Assembly (NCBI GenBank): GCA_016285345.1
Contig: JAEEQN010000001.1
Span: 62,001 to 126,000 of the forward strand
DNA length: 64,000 bases
Source: Victivallales bacterium
GTDB taxonomy: Bacteria > Verrucomicrobiota > Lentisphaeria > Victivallales > UBA1829
Reading direction: 5' to 3'
The notes beneath the pieces are model-generated. The model worked only from the letters and a program-made list of their open reading frames with translations, did no database searches and had not been told where the DNA came from. Position 1 is the stretch's first letter. Every line of letters starts with the position of its first letter. Below, piece by piece: positions 51,954 to 60,096 of the stretch. The translations under genes were made by a program, and so were the position numbers.

Positions 51954-54515
51954 ATGGTCGATCCATCAGACAACGTCCTGTCCGAATCCAGGACGGAAGA
52001 ACGCGCGAATACAACCGGTGCAATCGAAACGTCCCGGCAGGAGAATGCCGCCGGGAAAAGTCGCTCAACGCCCGCCCGAGGTTTTCTGGCCCGTTTCCGT
52101 CCCGATATTCCCGCGTCCGGTCCCGGACGGTATTTCGCATACGCATCTCTGGTCTGCGGCGGGGTGGCGTTCCTTTTCCTCTGCTATCTGGTCGTCCTCC
52201 TTATTTACGTCGGGATGCGTGACAATTTGAACATCGACGCCGCCTGGCAATGCTGTTCCGCGAAAAGCTTTGCCTGGGGAAGAGGTTTTGTGCACCGTTA
52301 TGCGAGCGGCTGCCCGATGGCTCCCGGGCTTTTGACGGGGTTCTCGATTTTCATGCCTGTGGCGTTCGGGATCTGGCTGTTCGGCAACGGTCTGAGTGTG
52401 CCTCATATGGTCATGCTGGCGATGAATCTGTCCCTGCTGGCGCTGGTGCTGTATCTCCCCTTGAAATTCAGGTTCATCGAACGGAAAAACTGGGGCTTTT
52501 TCGCCCTTTTCTATCTGGCGGCTTATTTTCTTTTTCCCAATATAGACGGCTCGCTGGTCTGGTATTATACCCCGCTGGGGGAAATCCCCTTGAGCCTGCT
52601 GGTGCAAATCAGCGCCATGGTCCTCTTTTCCGACTTCAACGCCGGGCGCGTTTCCCGGCGGATCACATTCTGGGGCGGCGTGCTTCTCGGGACGACACTG
52701 CAAGTCAAGGAAATCAGTCTGCTTCCGGTCGCGGCCGTCTGCGGCTCGTGGATCTGGCTCCGATTGAAGCTCTTTCCGCGCAACGGCTGGTCCGGGTTCG
52801 CGTGCGACGTGCTGACGCTGTTTTGCGGTATGGCCCTGGTCACATTCCTGACGCAGATATTCATGTTCTTCAGCTTCGGGTGTTCTCCGCGGCTGTACGT
52901 GGAGAACCTGCGGTTCCATTTCTTTTATTTCTCCAACGAGGCTGTGGAAGGAAACATGACGGTCGCCGAGCATTTTCTGGACCGGTTCCGCCTCACATAC
53001 CTTGTCGACGGGTTGCCGTTCTCCCTGGTCATGCTGGTTGTGCCGCTTTATTTTGCCGTCCGGTTTCTTTTCGTCAGGACGTACCGGAAGGAATTCCTCA
53101 GCTGGACGCTGTTCTTCGCAGGATATTCGTTCTACCTGTATTGGCTGTTTTTTGAAAAACAGAATCTCCTCCGTCATTTCCTGATCGGACACATCCTGTT
53201 CCTCGCGGGCGGTGCGTTTCTTCTGACTCAGAACCGGCACCGGATTCTCCAGTGTCTTTTCGCGTGCATCTTCCTGGTCAATCCGCAGATCAGGAACGCC
53301 GTCCGCGATCTGACCACATTCCATCGCCCTGAGCATGATCGTGAACGGCGTGAAATCCATGAGGTTCTGGAGTTCTGTCTGCAGCATCCCGATGCGAAAT
53401 ACTTCGGATTCGACTGGTTCGCGCCGCATCTGCTTAACTATGCCCACCCGGACACCGACAATTTCCTCCAGAACGGTCCGTACGACGGCAGCCCCGATTC
53501 CTACGCCATCATGGAGAACCGCTATGTCATGCTCTACCGGGACAAGCTTCCGCCCCGTGCATCCCGCGTCGACCATGGCAATCAGTACTGGACGATCTAT
53601 TCTCTGGATAAACGTGCCGATTCGCAGGACGTGCCGAGGCTCGTCCGCCCCGACGATTTCACGGGGGACGACATCTCGGATATCCTGCTGTACCGCACGG
53701 CGGAGAACGGCGGAACGGAGTTCCTGATCCGGAATGTTGAAGGTGAAGAACTGTACACCGTCAGGGCATCCGCCGCCCGGGGCGTGTTCTTCGGCACGGG
53801 CGACCTGAATTTTGACGGAAAAAACGAACTGCTGTTCCATTCGGATGCGGCCGGATCCACCCGGCTGACCGGCGTCACCCCATCGGATCCGGACGACGCA
53901 ATGTTTCGTACTCTGACGTTCGAAAACGACCGGCCCCGTTCCTACTACTCAGCCTATTTTGCGGCGGACGGGTATTGCGCGGTTGTTCAGTCTCCCGCGA
54001 ACGGCGTATTGCAGTACGTTGCCCGGGACGGCTCGAAACGCGGAATCCCCGGCGGATTCACGGCTGTCTGGAAGGTCATGACAGTCGGGTATTTCGTGGA
54101 GGGCGATTCCGACCAGTTGCTGTTCCACTGCACGGAGACAGGCGGCGATTACCTCTGTTCTCCTGATATCCCTTGGAGAGAAACCCATGTGGGACGCCCC
54201 GTGCTGGCCTGCGGTCCGATCTCTCCTGCCTACGATTCGGTTTTCTCCCTGGATACGAACGGTCGGATCGCAGTCCTGAATTACGGGGAAACGCTTCCGG
54301 TCCCGTCCGGCTGGGATGTCGTTGCCGCCGGAAGATTCCTTCCCGACCGTCCTCTGCCCCAGCTGCTCCTGCGCCGGGCCGATACCGGGGCGGCGGCCCT
54401 GTGGATCGGCGGCGGATCCGGCACGGTCGAAGAACTCTCCTGGACGATTCCCGACGGGTGGCGTGTGTGGAACCGCGTCTACTGGGACGGCACGGCATCC
54501 GAAGCGAAACAATGA
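51954..54515 (+). CDS. GT-C-like membrane protein fused to a C-terminal FG-GAP/VCBS-like beta domain
   Basis: An 853-residue protein. After a 60-residue cytoplasmic tail come about ten membrane helices (residues about 65-455). The first outer loop (NLNIDAAWQCCSAKSFAWGR, then a G-C-P-M-A-P stretch) has the acidic residue and Pro motif of PMT/ArnT-type GT-C transferases. Residues about 570-850 contain FG-GAP/VCBS-like repeats (DDFTGDDISDILLYRT; DLNFDGKNELLFHSD; VGYFVEGDSDQLLFHC; AAGRFLPDRPLPQLLLRR), a likely extracytoplasmic propeller. I know of no standard protein with this pairing. It converges with the aminosugar cluster. Confidence 0.6.
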   Translation: MVDPSDNVLSESRTEERANTTGAIETSRQENAAGKSRSTPARGFLARFRPDIPASGPGRYFAYASLVCGGVAFLFLCYLVVLLIYVGMRDNLNIDAAWQCCSAKSFAWGRGFVHRYASGCPMAPGLLTGFSIFMPVAFGIWLFGNGLSVPHMVMLAMNLSLLALVLYLPLKFRFIERKNWGFFALFYLAAYFLFPNIDGSLVWYYTPLGEIPLSLLVQISAMVLFSDFNAGRVSRRITFWGGVLLGTTLQVKEISLLPVAAVCGSWIWLRLKLFPRNGWSGFACDVLTLFCGMALVTFLTQIFMFFSFGCSPRLYVENLRFHFFYFSNEAVEGNMTVAEHFLDRFRLTYLVDGLPFSLVMLVVPLYFAVRFLFVRTYRKEFLSWTLFFAGYSFYLYWLFFEKQNLLRHFLIGHILFLAGGAFLLTQNRHRILQCLFACIFLVNPQIRNAVRDLTTFHRPEHDRERREIHEVLEFCLQHPDAKYFGFDWFAPHLLNYAHPDTDNFLQNGPYDGSPDSYAIMENRYVMLYRDKLPPRASRVDHGNQYWTIYSLDKRADSQDVPRLVRPDDFTGDDISDILLYRTAENGGTEFLIRNVEGEELYTVRASAARGVFFGTGDLNFDGKNELLFHSDAAGSTRLTGVTPSDPDDAMFRTLTFENDRPRSYYSAYFAADGYCAVVQSPANGVLQYVARDGSKRGIPGGFTAVWKVMTVGYFVEGDSDQLLFHCTETGGDYLCSPDIPWRETHVGRPVLACGPISPAYDSVFSLDTNGRIAVLNYGETLPVPSGWDVVAAGRFLPDRPLPQLLLRRADTGAAALWIGGGSGTVEELSWTIPDGWRVWNRVYWDGTASEAKQ

Positions 54516-54599
54516 ACCGCCACGCTGTTTGCGGCGGGTAGTTCATTCAACCCCTGGCCTGGAGGCGGAAATCTGTTCCGCGTCATTTGCATCGTGTTT

Positions 54600-55751
54600 T
54601 CACTTTGTTTGGCCGGCAGCGCAAAGGAAGGTCTGAATATGTTTGACAATGACACCGATCTGTTCGATCGGGAGTTCATAGTAACACGGCAGACGAAGCA
54701 GACGTTCCGCATATTCCTCCGTGATCGGGAGGTTGTATTTCTTTCCGCAGAGTTCGATTCCCTTGGGCGCGGAATGAAGCGGCACATAGTGGAATACGGG
54801 ACTGATATCCTGCTTCTTCAAATATTCAATCAGCTTCGTTCGTGTATCAAGGTCTTTCAGGAGGATGTAATACATGTGGGCGTTGTGGCCGCAATCCGCG
54901 GGAATGACGGGACGTCTGAGGCGTCCGGATTTCTCCAGCGGTTCAAGCAGACGGTGGTATTCGTTCCAGATCGCAAGGCGCTTTTCCGTGATTTTGTCCG
55001 ATTCTTCCAGCTGGGCATACAGGAATGCGGCGATCATTTCGCTTGGCAGATAACTGGATCCGATATCGACCCATGTGTACTTATCCACCATGCCCCGGAA
55101 GAATTGGCCGCGGTTGGTCCCTTTTTCCCGGATGATCTCGGCGCGTTCGAAGAAACGTTCGTTGTTGATAACGAGCGCGCCGCCTTCTCCTGAGATGAAG
55201 TTTTTTGTTTCGTGGAAGCTGTAGCACCCCAGATGGCCGATTGTCCCCAGATATTTCCCCTTGTATGTGGCGCACACGCCTTGCGCCGCATCTTCCACGA
55301 CCAGAAGACCATGACGTTTGGCAATATCCATGATCGCGTCCATGTCGCAGCCGATGCCGGCATAATGAACGGGTACGATTACTTTCGTCTTTGGCGTGAT
55401 GGCCTGCTCAATGAGCTTTTCATCCATATTCATGGTGTCGGGCCGAATATCGACGAAAACAGGGATCCCGCCGCGCAGGACAAACGCGTTGACGGTGGAA
55501 ACGAACGTATAACTCGGTACGATGAACTCGTCGCCCGGCTTGATATCGCAGAGAATCGCCGCCATTTCCAGTGCGGCGGTGCAGGAATGCGTCAGCAGGA
55601 CTTTCTTTGCGTGGAAATGCTCTTCAAACCAGAGATTGCATTGCCTGGTGAAATACCCGTCGCCTGCCAGCTTTCCGAATTGAACGGCCTGCGCGATATT
55701 CCAAAGCTCTTTGCCGACGATATAGGGTTTGTTGAATGGGATATGATCCAT
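54600..55751 (-). CDS. wecE: dTDP-4-amino-4,6-dideoxygalactose transaminase-like aminotransferase
   Basis: A 383-residue PLP enzyme of the DegT/DnrJ/EryC1 family, closest in pattern to RffA/WecE, which makes dTDP-4-amino-4,6-dideoxy-galactose. The N-terminus IPFNKPYIVGKEL, LTHSCTAALEMAA, IVPSYTFVSTVNAF, VVEDAAQGV (D154) and the PLP lysine K183 in SFHETKNFISGEGGAL are visible. No dTDP-glucose synthase or dehydratase genes occur in the window, so the keto-sugar donor must come from elsewhere. It is the last gene of the six-gene cluster, 12 bases after the EamA pair. Confidence 0.88.
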   Translation of the reverse strand: MDHIPFNKPYIVGKELWNIAQAVQFGKLAGDGYFTRQCNLWFEEHFHAKKVLLTHSCTAALEMAAILCDIKPGDEFIVPSYTFVSTVNAFVLRGGIPVFVDIRPDTMNMDEKLIEQAITPKTKVIVPVHYAGIGCDMDAIMDIAKRHGLLVVEDAAQGVCATYKGKYLGTIGHLGCYSFHETKNFISGEGGALVINNERFFERAEIIREKGTNRGQFFRGMVDKYTWVDIGSSYLPSEMIAAFLYAQLEESDKITEKRLAIWNEYHRLLEPLEKSGRLRRPVIPADCGHNAHMYYILLKDLDTRTKLIEYLKKQDISPVFHYVPLHSAPKGIELCGKKYNLPITEEYAERLLRLPCYYELPIEQIGVIVKHIQTFLCAAGQTK

Positions 55752-55763
55752 AAAAAAAGTTCC

Positions 55764-56123
55764 TTATTTTGGAATGAAATGATCGAAAGAGTAAACTGCT
55801 ATGCCGAGAATGATAAGCAGATTGCCGCAAATGGCGCGCCATGTGAACTTGTCTTTGAACATGGCAATTGATAAAACCAGAGCAAAAGTATAGGAGGAAG
55901 CATTGATCACAGCGCCGTATTTGTATGGCACGGCGGTAAACGCGTAAACATTCAGAAGCATCGTTGAGAAGAAAATCGAATAACCTGTTATGACTTTTGC
56001 GTTCAGATAATTGCCTAACAGGTTCCGGTGCGGTTCATCCGCGCTTTTTTTGAGCAGCATTTGGGCAAATGCGGCAAGAAACGCGCTTAAGAACATGATC
56101 CCGACACAAATCGCCAATTTCAT
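55764..56123 (-). CDS. EamA/SMR-type small membrane protein (ArnF-like flippase subunit)
   Basis: A 119-residue protein with four hydrophobic helices and the small-transporter pattern (AFAQMLLKKSAD at the start of the first half, NASSYTFALVLSIAMFKDKF, then NLLIILGIAVYS). Paired proteins of this size resemble ArnE/ArnF, which flip undecaprenyl-phosphate-aminosugar. ATG 56123 overlaps the upstream partner's stop (ATGA); the longer frame is a shadow. It works presumably as a heterodimer with the 56120-56512 product. Confidence 0.75.
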   Translation of the reverse strand: MKLAICVGIMFLSAFLAAFAQMLLKKSADEPHRNLLGNYLNAKVITGYSIFFSTMLLNVYAFTAVPYKYGAVINASSYTFALVLSIAMFKDKFTWRAICGNLLIILGIAVYSFDHFIPK

Positions 56124-56512
56124 TTTACCGCCTCCGAATTGCCGAGGATCACGCCTGCGAAAATAATGGCGATCCCGAGCATGTTGCAAACAGATAAATG
56201 TTCACCAAATATCACAACGGCAGCCAGCTGTGTCCAAAACAAATAGGAACTTTTGTTCGCATAGACGATCGCGATTTTTGATTTCTTTATGATGATCTGC
56301 CATAGGAAGGCATAGATGCCCAGCAGAAAGACCATCAGTCCCAGCAGAAGAATCAGGCGCCAGTTCGTAATGCTTCGGAATATGAAATCCGACAGGGACG
56401 AGGCGTCCGCCGGGAGCTGTTTTGCCGCGAGTTTGCTGCATATGGAAACGCAGCTGAAGAGCACAACCACCGGCTGAAGCTTTAATGTCGTTATGATGGC
56501 CTGACGGATCAT
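56120..56512 (-). CDS. EamA/SMR-type small membrane protein (ArnE-like flippase subunit)
   Basis: A 130-residue protein with four helices (VVVLFSCVSICSKLAA; LILLLGLMVFLLGIYAFLW; YLFWTQLAAVVIFGEH; MLGIAIIFAGVILG). The LW.xIIKK..IAxVYANKS segment matches the conserved core of EamA halves. Overlap of 4 bases at both ends (with the glycosyltransferase upstream and the second EamA protein downstream) indicates tight coupling. A polyprenyl-phosphate-sugar flippase is the most likely role, given the adjacent ArnC-like enzyme. Confidence 0.75.
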   Translation of the reverse strand: MIRQAIITTLKLQPVVVLFSCVSICSKLAAKQLPADASSLSDFIFRSITNWRLILLLGLMVFLLGIYAFLWQIIIKKSKIAIVYANKSSYLFWTQLAAVVIFGEHLSVCNMLGIAIIFAGVILGNSEAVK

Positions 56513-57456
56513 TTGGATTCTTCGTTGTTGTCAAAACCGATTTTGTCTTTGATGACATATTGCGGAGATTTGTTCAGGCAAATATAAATCCTTCCAATAT
56601 ACTCGCCTATCATCCCCAATATCAGGAGAACAAGTCCATTCAGGATAAAAATGCTGACGATCGTGGAACTGTATCCGGCCGCGATATCCGGTCGGACAAG
56701 TTTCCGTATCAGGAAAACAATGCCGAAAAGAAAGCCGATCGAGGAAACGATGAACCCCAGAAATGTGGCGATCCGAAGCGGCAAAACGGAAAAAGCGGTA
56801 AGTCCGTTAATCCATAAAGACAACATTTTGCGGAATGTGAAAGTTGTCCCTCCGGATAACCTGTTACGCTCTTCCATCGTGACATTTGTGATGTATTTTG
56901 TTGTACGCAAAATCAGACCGGTCATGTACGGATAGGGATTATGATATTGTATCAGCTCTTTGACAATGTATTTCTTGATCGCCATAAAATTGGTAAACTC
57001 TAAATCGGGAGGGCGTTGTAAAATGATTTCCGTCATTTTCTTGTTGACCCACGTGCCGAAATCCTTGAACAACGATTGTTTCCGCCGCGGATATTTCGCC
57101 ATGGAAACATCAAATCCGTTTTCAAGAGGTTCGAGCAGGTCCCAAAGTCTTTCCATGGGGCACTGTCCATCGTCATCCATGACGATCGAAATATCTCCGG
57201 ATGCGCAGTTTAATCCGGCCATGACAGCTCCGGGGCGGTTCATGTTGCGTGAAAGATTTACGACTTTGAATTTCGGATCTTTCTCATTCAGATGATAAAG
57301 GACGCTCAGAACCCCGTCGGGAGAACAATCATTCACTGCGATGATTTCATAGTCGTATTCATTTTTTTCCGCGACCTTGGAAGCGATTTCGTTATATACT
57401 GCTTCGATTGTTTTTTCGCTTCCATAGCATGGAATGACAAAAGAGAGGAGTTTCAT
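56509..57456 (-). CDS. GT2 polyprenyl-phosphate glycosyltransferase (ArnC/DPM-like)
   Basis: A 315-residue enzyme that should transfer a nucleotide sugar to a polyprenyl phosphate on the cytoplasmic face. The GT-A domain has VIPCYGSEKTIEAVYNEI, AVNDCSPDG, and the DxD-type triad D94-D96 in IVMDDDGQC. Two C-terminal helices (ATFLGFIVSSIGFLFGIVFL; STIVSIFILNGLVLLILGM) and the tail YIGRIYICLNKSPQYVIKDK are typical of ArnC, GtrB and DPM1 relatives. It starts one base after the SDR gene stop and overlaps the first EamA gene. Confidence 0.88.
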   Translation of the reverse strand: MKLLSFVIPCYGSEKTIEAVYNEIASKVAEKNEYDYEIIAVNDCSPDGVLSVLYHLNEKDPKFKVVNLSRNMNRPGAVMAGLNCASGDISIVMDDDGQCPMERLWDLLEPLENGFDVSMAKYPRRKQSLFKDFGTWVNKKMTEIILQRPPDLEFTNFMAIKKYIVKELIQYHNPYPYMTGLILRTTKYITNVTMEERNRLSGGTTFTFRKMLSLWINGLTAFSVLPLRIATFLGFIVSSIGFLFGIVFLIRKLVRPDIAAGYSSTIVSIFILNGLVLLILGMIGEYIGRIYICLNKSPQYVIKDKIGFDNNEESK

Positions 57457-57457
57457 T

Positions 57458-58447
57458 TTATCTCATTCCTTCCCAACGCCCTGATTGCATTTCTGTTTTG
57501 TAGTCTTTTAGATATGAAATGTAGTCGTATTTCGGGATATAGCCCAGTTCTTCCTGAGCTTCCTTTATATCCATGACATATGACATGGAATTACGTTTTT
57601 CCGGTTTCGGAATGATTTTTGATTTTTTACAAGCAGGGGAAAATACCTCAATCATTCCTTCAATTTGTTCCCGCATTGTGGTCATCTTTCCCGTGCCGAC
57701 ATTATATGTCCCGGTATCTCGCTTGCAAAGCAGGGCAAGATACATCATTTGACACAAATCTTTTACATAAACAATGTCTCTCCCTAAATCGGGGTCTCCC
57801 CACATCTCAATCGGGTCTCCATTCAAGGCCCGTTCAATCATATACCTGTAGGAAACAAGTGTTTTTACCCCGTCAACATAGTAATACTTTTCGGGAGAAT
57901 ACATATATATGTTCGGAAGGCGAAAAACGTAATTGTCAATTCCGTATTCCTGGTGATAATGCTCCATTAAATCCACTGCCGCACATTTTGAGATAGCATA
58001 TACCGCATGGTCTCCGCGATAGTTTAACTTCCTGGGTAATGAATTGCCTAAAACAAGTTCTTTCCCGAAGAAACCTCCGAGGTCAGCATATGTTTGTGTA
58101 AATAAAATACGCTTTGCCTTGACTTTGCGCATATACTCCAAAATGTTCAATGTTCCTATGGTGTTGATATTCAAGTATAAATGTGGATCATAGTCTTTCA
58201 TCCTGGCCGGCAGCATGTTTGCCAAATGAATAACCGCATAAACATCATTGCCAGGCAGAACATTGAAATCTTCGGCGCGTTGAATGTCAACCTGAAAGAA
58301 GTCTATATCATATTTGCTGAAGAAAGGTATGTTTTTTCTTCCAACAGCGGCAAGCCGATATTCCTGTAAATCCAAATGCTCTCTTAGATAATCGACCAAA
58401 TACAATCCGACATTACCTGAAGCCCCGAAAACAAGTATTGTTTTCAT
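57458..58447 (-). CDS. NAD-dependent epimerase/dehydratase (extended SDR)
   Basis: A 329-residue extended SDR. The Rossmann motif is VFGASGNVGLYLVDYL, the NAD-stabilising block is VIHLANMLP, and the catalytic Tyr/Lys are Y150 and K154 in VYAISKCAAVD; the usual Ser/Thr appears at T118 in LFTQTYAD. DIVYVKDLCQMMYLALL and TYNVGTGKMTT are typical of nucleotide-sugar enzymes. It may be a C4-epimerase, dehydratase or reductase for the sugar handled by the aminotransferase; which cannot be decided. It lies 1 base from both neighbours. Confidence 0.82.
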   Translation of the reverse strand: MKTILVFGASGNVGLYLVDYLREHLDLQEYRLAAVGRKNIPFFSKYDIDFFQVDIQRAEDFNVLPGNDVYAVIHLANMLPARMKDYDPHLYLNINTIGTLNILEYMRKVKAKRILFTQTYADLGGFFGKELVLGNSLPRKLNYRGDHAVYAISKCAAVDLMEHYHQEYGIDNYVFRLPNIYMYSPEKYYYVDGVKTLVSYRYMIERALNGDPIEMWGDPDLGRDIVYVKDLCQMMYLALLCKRDTGTYNVGTGKMTTMREQIEGMIEVFSPACKKSKIIPKPEKRNSMSYVMDIKEAQEELGYIPKYDYISYLKDYKTEMQSGRWEGMR

Positions 58448-58448
58448 C

Positions 58449-59591
58449 TTATTCCCCTAGTAGTATTTTTTCTCTGTTTTTATAGATGAAATATCCGGCG
58501 CGGTCGGCGCTGCGCGTCAAAGGTTTAAGTTCGTCTTCATGTAATTCGCCGCGGACGATCCACGGATAGCGGGGCCGATGCTTTATGATGTCCTTCACCT
58601 GCGGCGTGTCCGGGGCATAGAACCATACTCCGGCAAAATGCCTTTCTCCAAAGTGAACGCCGGAAAACTCTCCCAAGGCGATTTCAATCACGCCTTTCAG
58701 AAAATCATAGCCGGTGGAAAGACAGACCAAATCCGAACCGATGAAATCGCCTCCCATGCGAGCCCCGATTTCCGTCACGAAGACCTCGCCGTCTTTGGAA
58801 ACCATCAATTCCGGATGCGAAGCGCCGTATTCAATTCCAAGCGCCTTTACGCCAAGTTTTGCTTGACGTACCGCCTCATTCAGGATCGCCTGAGGCAACC
58901 GAGACGGCTGATGTTGCCCGAGCTCCACGTAATGAGGCGCACCGGTCGTCACCTTGTCCGTAATGGCAAGGACATGGTGTTCTCCGCGCCAGGAGATTCC
59001 TTCCACGCTGATTTCCTGAGCGATATCAACGTACTTTTCCAAAATCGCTTCTTTGCAGAAAGAACAATCAAGCGCGGCTGTCACCGCATCCGCCAAATCT
59101 TCCAGTTTGTCGACCTTGGTGACACCCATGCTCCCGGACCGGTCGCATGGTTTGACGATTACCGGGAACGTAGTATGCCTGATTGCTTCAAGAGCATCGG
59201 AAATGCCGGATATTTTTTGAAAGAACGGGCAGCGCACACCTCCTTTTTTCAGGGCTTCACGCATTGCGAATTTGTTCGTGGAGATGTATCCGGATTCCAG
59301 ACTGTTCCCGATCAGGCCCAGCTCGTGTGCGACATAATTGATCGTCGGGACAGCGATATCCGTCGCGATCGTGGTGATCCCGTCTATTTTTTCTTCACGA
59401 CAAACAGCGAGGATTTTTTCTTTCTCAACGATCGAGAGCGGATAATACTTGTCGGCATAATCGCGGCAGACCGCGCCGTCTTCCCACGCAAAACAAATCG
59501 TCTTGACTCCAAGTTCTTTGGCTTTTAATACCAGCGGCAACTGCAGATAACTCGCTCCGACGATCGCCAGTTTTTTGTTTTGCATATTCAT
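58449..59591 (-). CDS. ATP-grasp ligase
   Basis: A 380-residue ATP-grasp protein. A PreATP-grasp Rossmann-like start (KLAIVGASYLQLPLVLKAKE) is followed by the ATP-binding strands FPVIVKPCDRSGSMGV and KEAILEKYVDIAQEISVEG, and the Mg/ATP block EVFVTEIGARMGGDFIGSDL. The layout is that of PurK/CarB-like carboxylate-amine or carboxylate-thiol ligases, which make amide bonds with ATP. In this cluster the amine could be the aminosugar made by the transaminase. It leads the tight set of six genes, preceded only by a truncated fragment. ATG 59591 has GGTGG upstream. Confidence 0.85.
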   Translation of the reverse strand: MNMQNKKLAIVGASYLQLPLVLKAKELGVKTICFAWEDGAVCRDYADKYYPLSIVEKEKILAVCREEKIDGITTIATDIAVPTINYVAHELGLIGNSLESGYISTNKFAMREALKKGGVRCPFFQKISGISDALEAIRHTTFPVIVKPCDRSGSMGVTKVDKLEDLADAVTAALDCSFCKEAILEKYVDIAQEISVEGISWRGEHHVLAITDKVTTGAPHYVELGQHQPSRLPQAILNEAVRQAKLGVKALGIEYGASHPELMVSKDGEVFVTEIGARMGGDFIGSDLVCLSTGYDFLKGVIEIALGEFSGVHFGERHFAGVWFYAPDTPQVKDIIKHRPRYPWIVRGELHEDELKPLTRSADRAGYFIYKNREKILLGE

Positions 59592-59621
59592 CGTTCCACC
59601 GTAGTAATGATGTCGTGATGA

Positions 59622-59918
59622 TCAGAACAATCCTGAATTATACGAAAAAAAAGTCATACCGCCAACCGGATGCCGGTCCCGGGCATAGGATTTGACATCA
59701 ATAGCAAGCCCATTGGAGAGATCGTTCTTGCCATGGAATACCGCTTCGAGCGTGGAGACCTTCAGCGATTTTCCAAACCGTTCTGATCGAACCATGAAAC
59801 AAATCTCTTTGTATGATTTGACCGGATTCCAAATGTGTTCGGTCTTTTTTTCAACGTATAGATAGTTTCCCTGAGTAATATCCCTAAAAATGGATGTGTA
59901 ACTTGTGATCTCTTTCAT
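59622..59918 (-). pseudogene. N-terminal fragment of an AAA-ATPase-like/PD-(D/E)XK protein (PF09820 type)
   Basis: About 98 residues beginning KEITSYTSIFRDITQGNYLY. YVEKKTEHIW and FMVRSERFGKSLKVSTLEAV match the start of the common proteins with an AAA-ATPase-like domain and C-terminal DUF1703 nuclease, where RPRRFGKT is the P-loop. Full proteins have about 500 residues; here the frame stops after FFSYNSGLF. The missing 400 residues are not found nearby. It keeps an upstream promoter, which now probably drives the ATP-grasp cluster 30 bases downstream. Truncated remnant is more likely than a small functional gene. Confidence 0.65.
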
Positions 59919-59941
59919 GGTCTGCGCTTCTCCTGATGAGT

Positions 59942-59970
59942 AATATACACCCGCGCACGCGAGAAAGCAA
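59942..59970 (-). promoter_or_regulatory. Predicted promoter upstream of the fragment and aminosugar cluster
   Basis: On the minus strand TTGCTT (59970-59965), a 17-base spacer ending GCGGGTG and TATATT (59947-59942) precede the truncated AAA fragment. No other promoter is evident before the ATP-grasp gene. Confidence 0.6.
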
Positions 59971-60024
59971 GTCACAAGAGCGGCTTTTTCCGATTATCCG
60001 GGGAGGGTGATGCCGTGTGTTTGA

Positions 60025-60055
60025 AAAAAACAGCCCCCGGAACCGGTTGGGGCTC
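60025..60055 (-). terminator. Intrinsic terminator after the AlgX-like gene
   Basis: On the minus strand AGCCCC (60055-60050) and GGGGCT (60038-60033) form a stem around an 11-base, partly self-pairing loop, followed by G and a run of T. It ends the transcript of the acetylation genes. Confidence 0.8.
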
Positions 60056-60096
60056 CGAGGGCGGGAAATGAGCTTGTATGAGCTGTGTGAATACTG

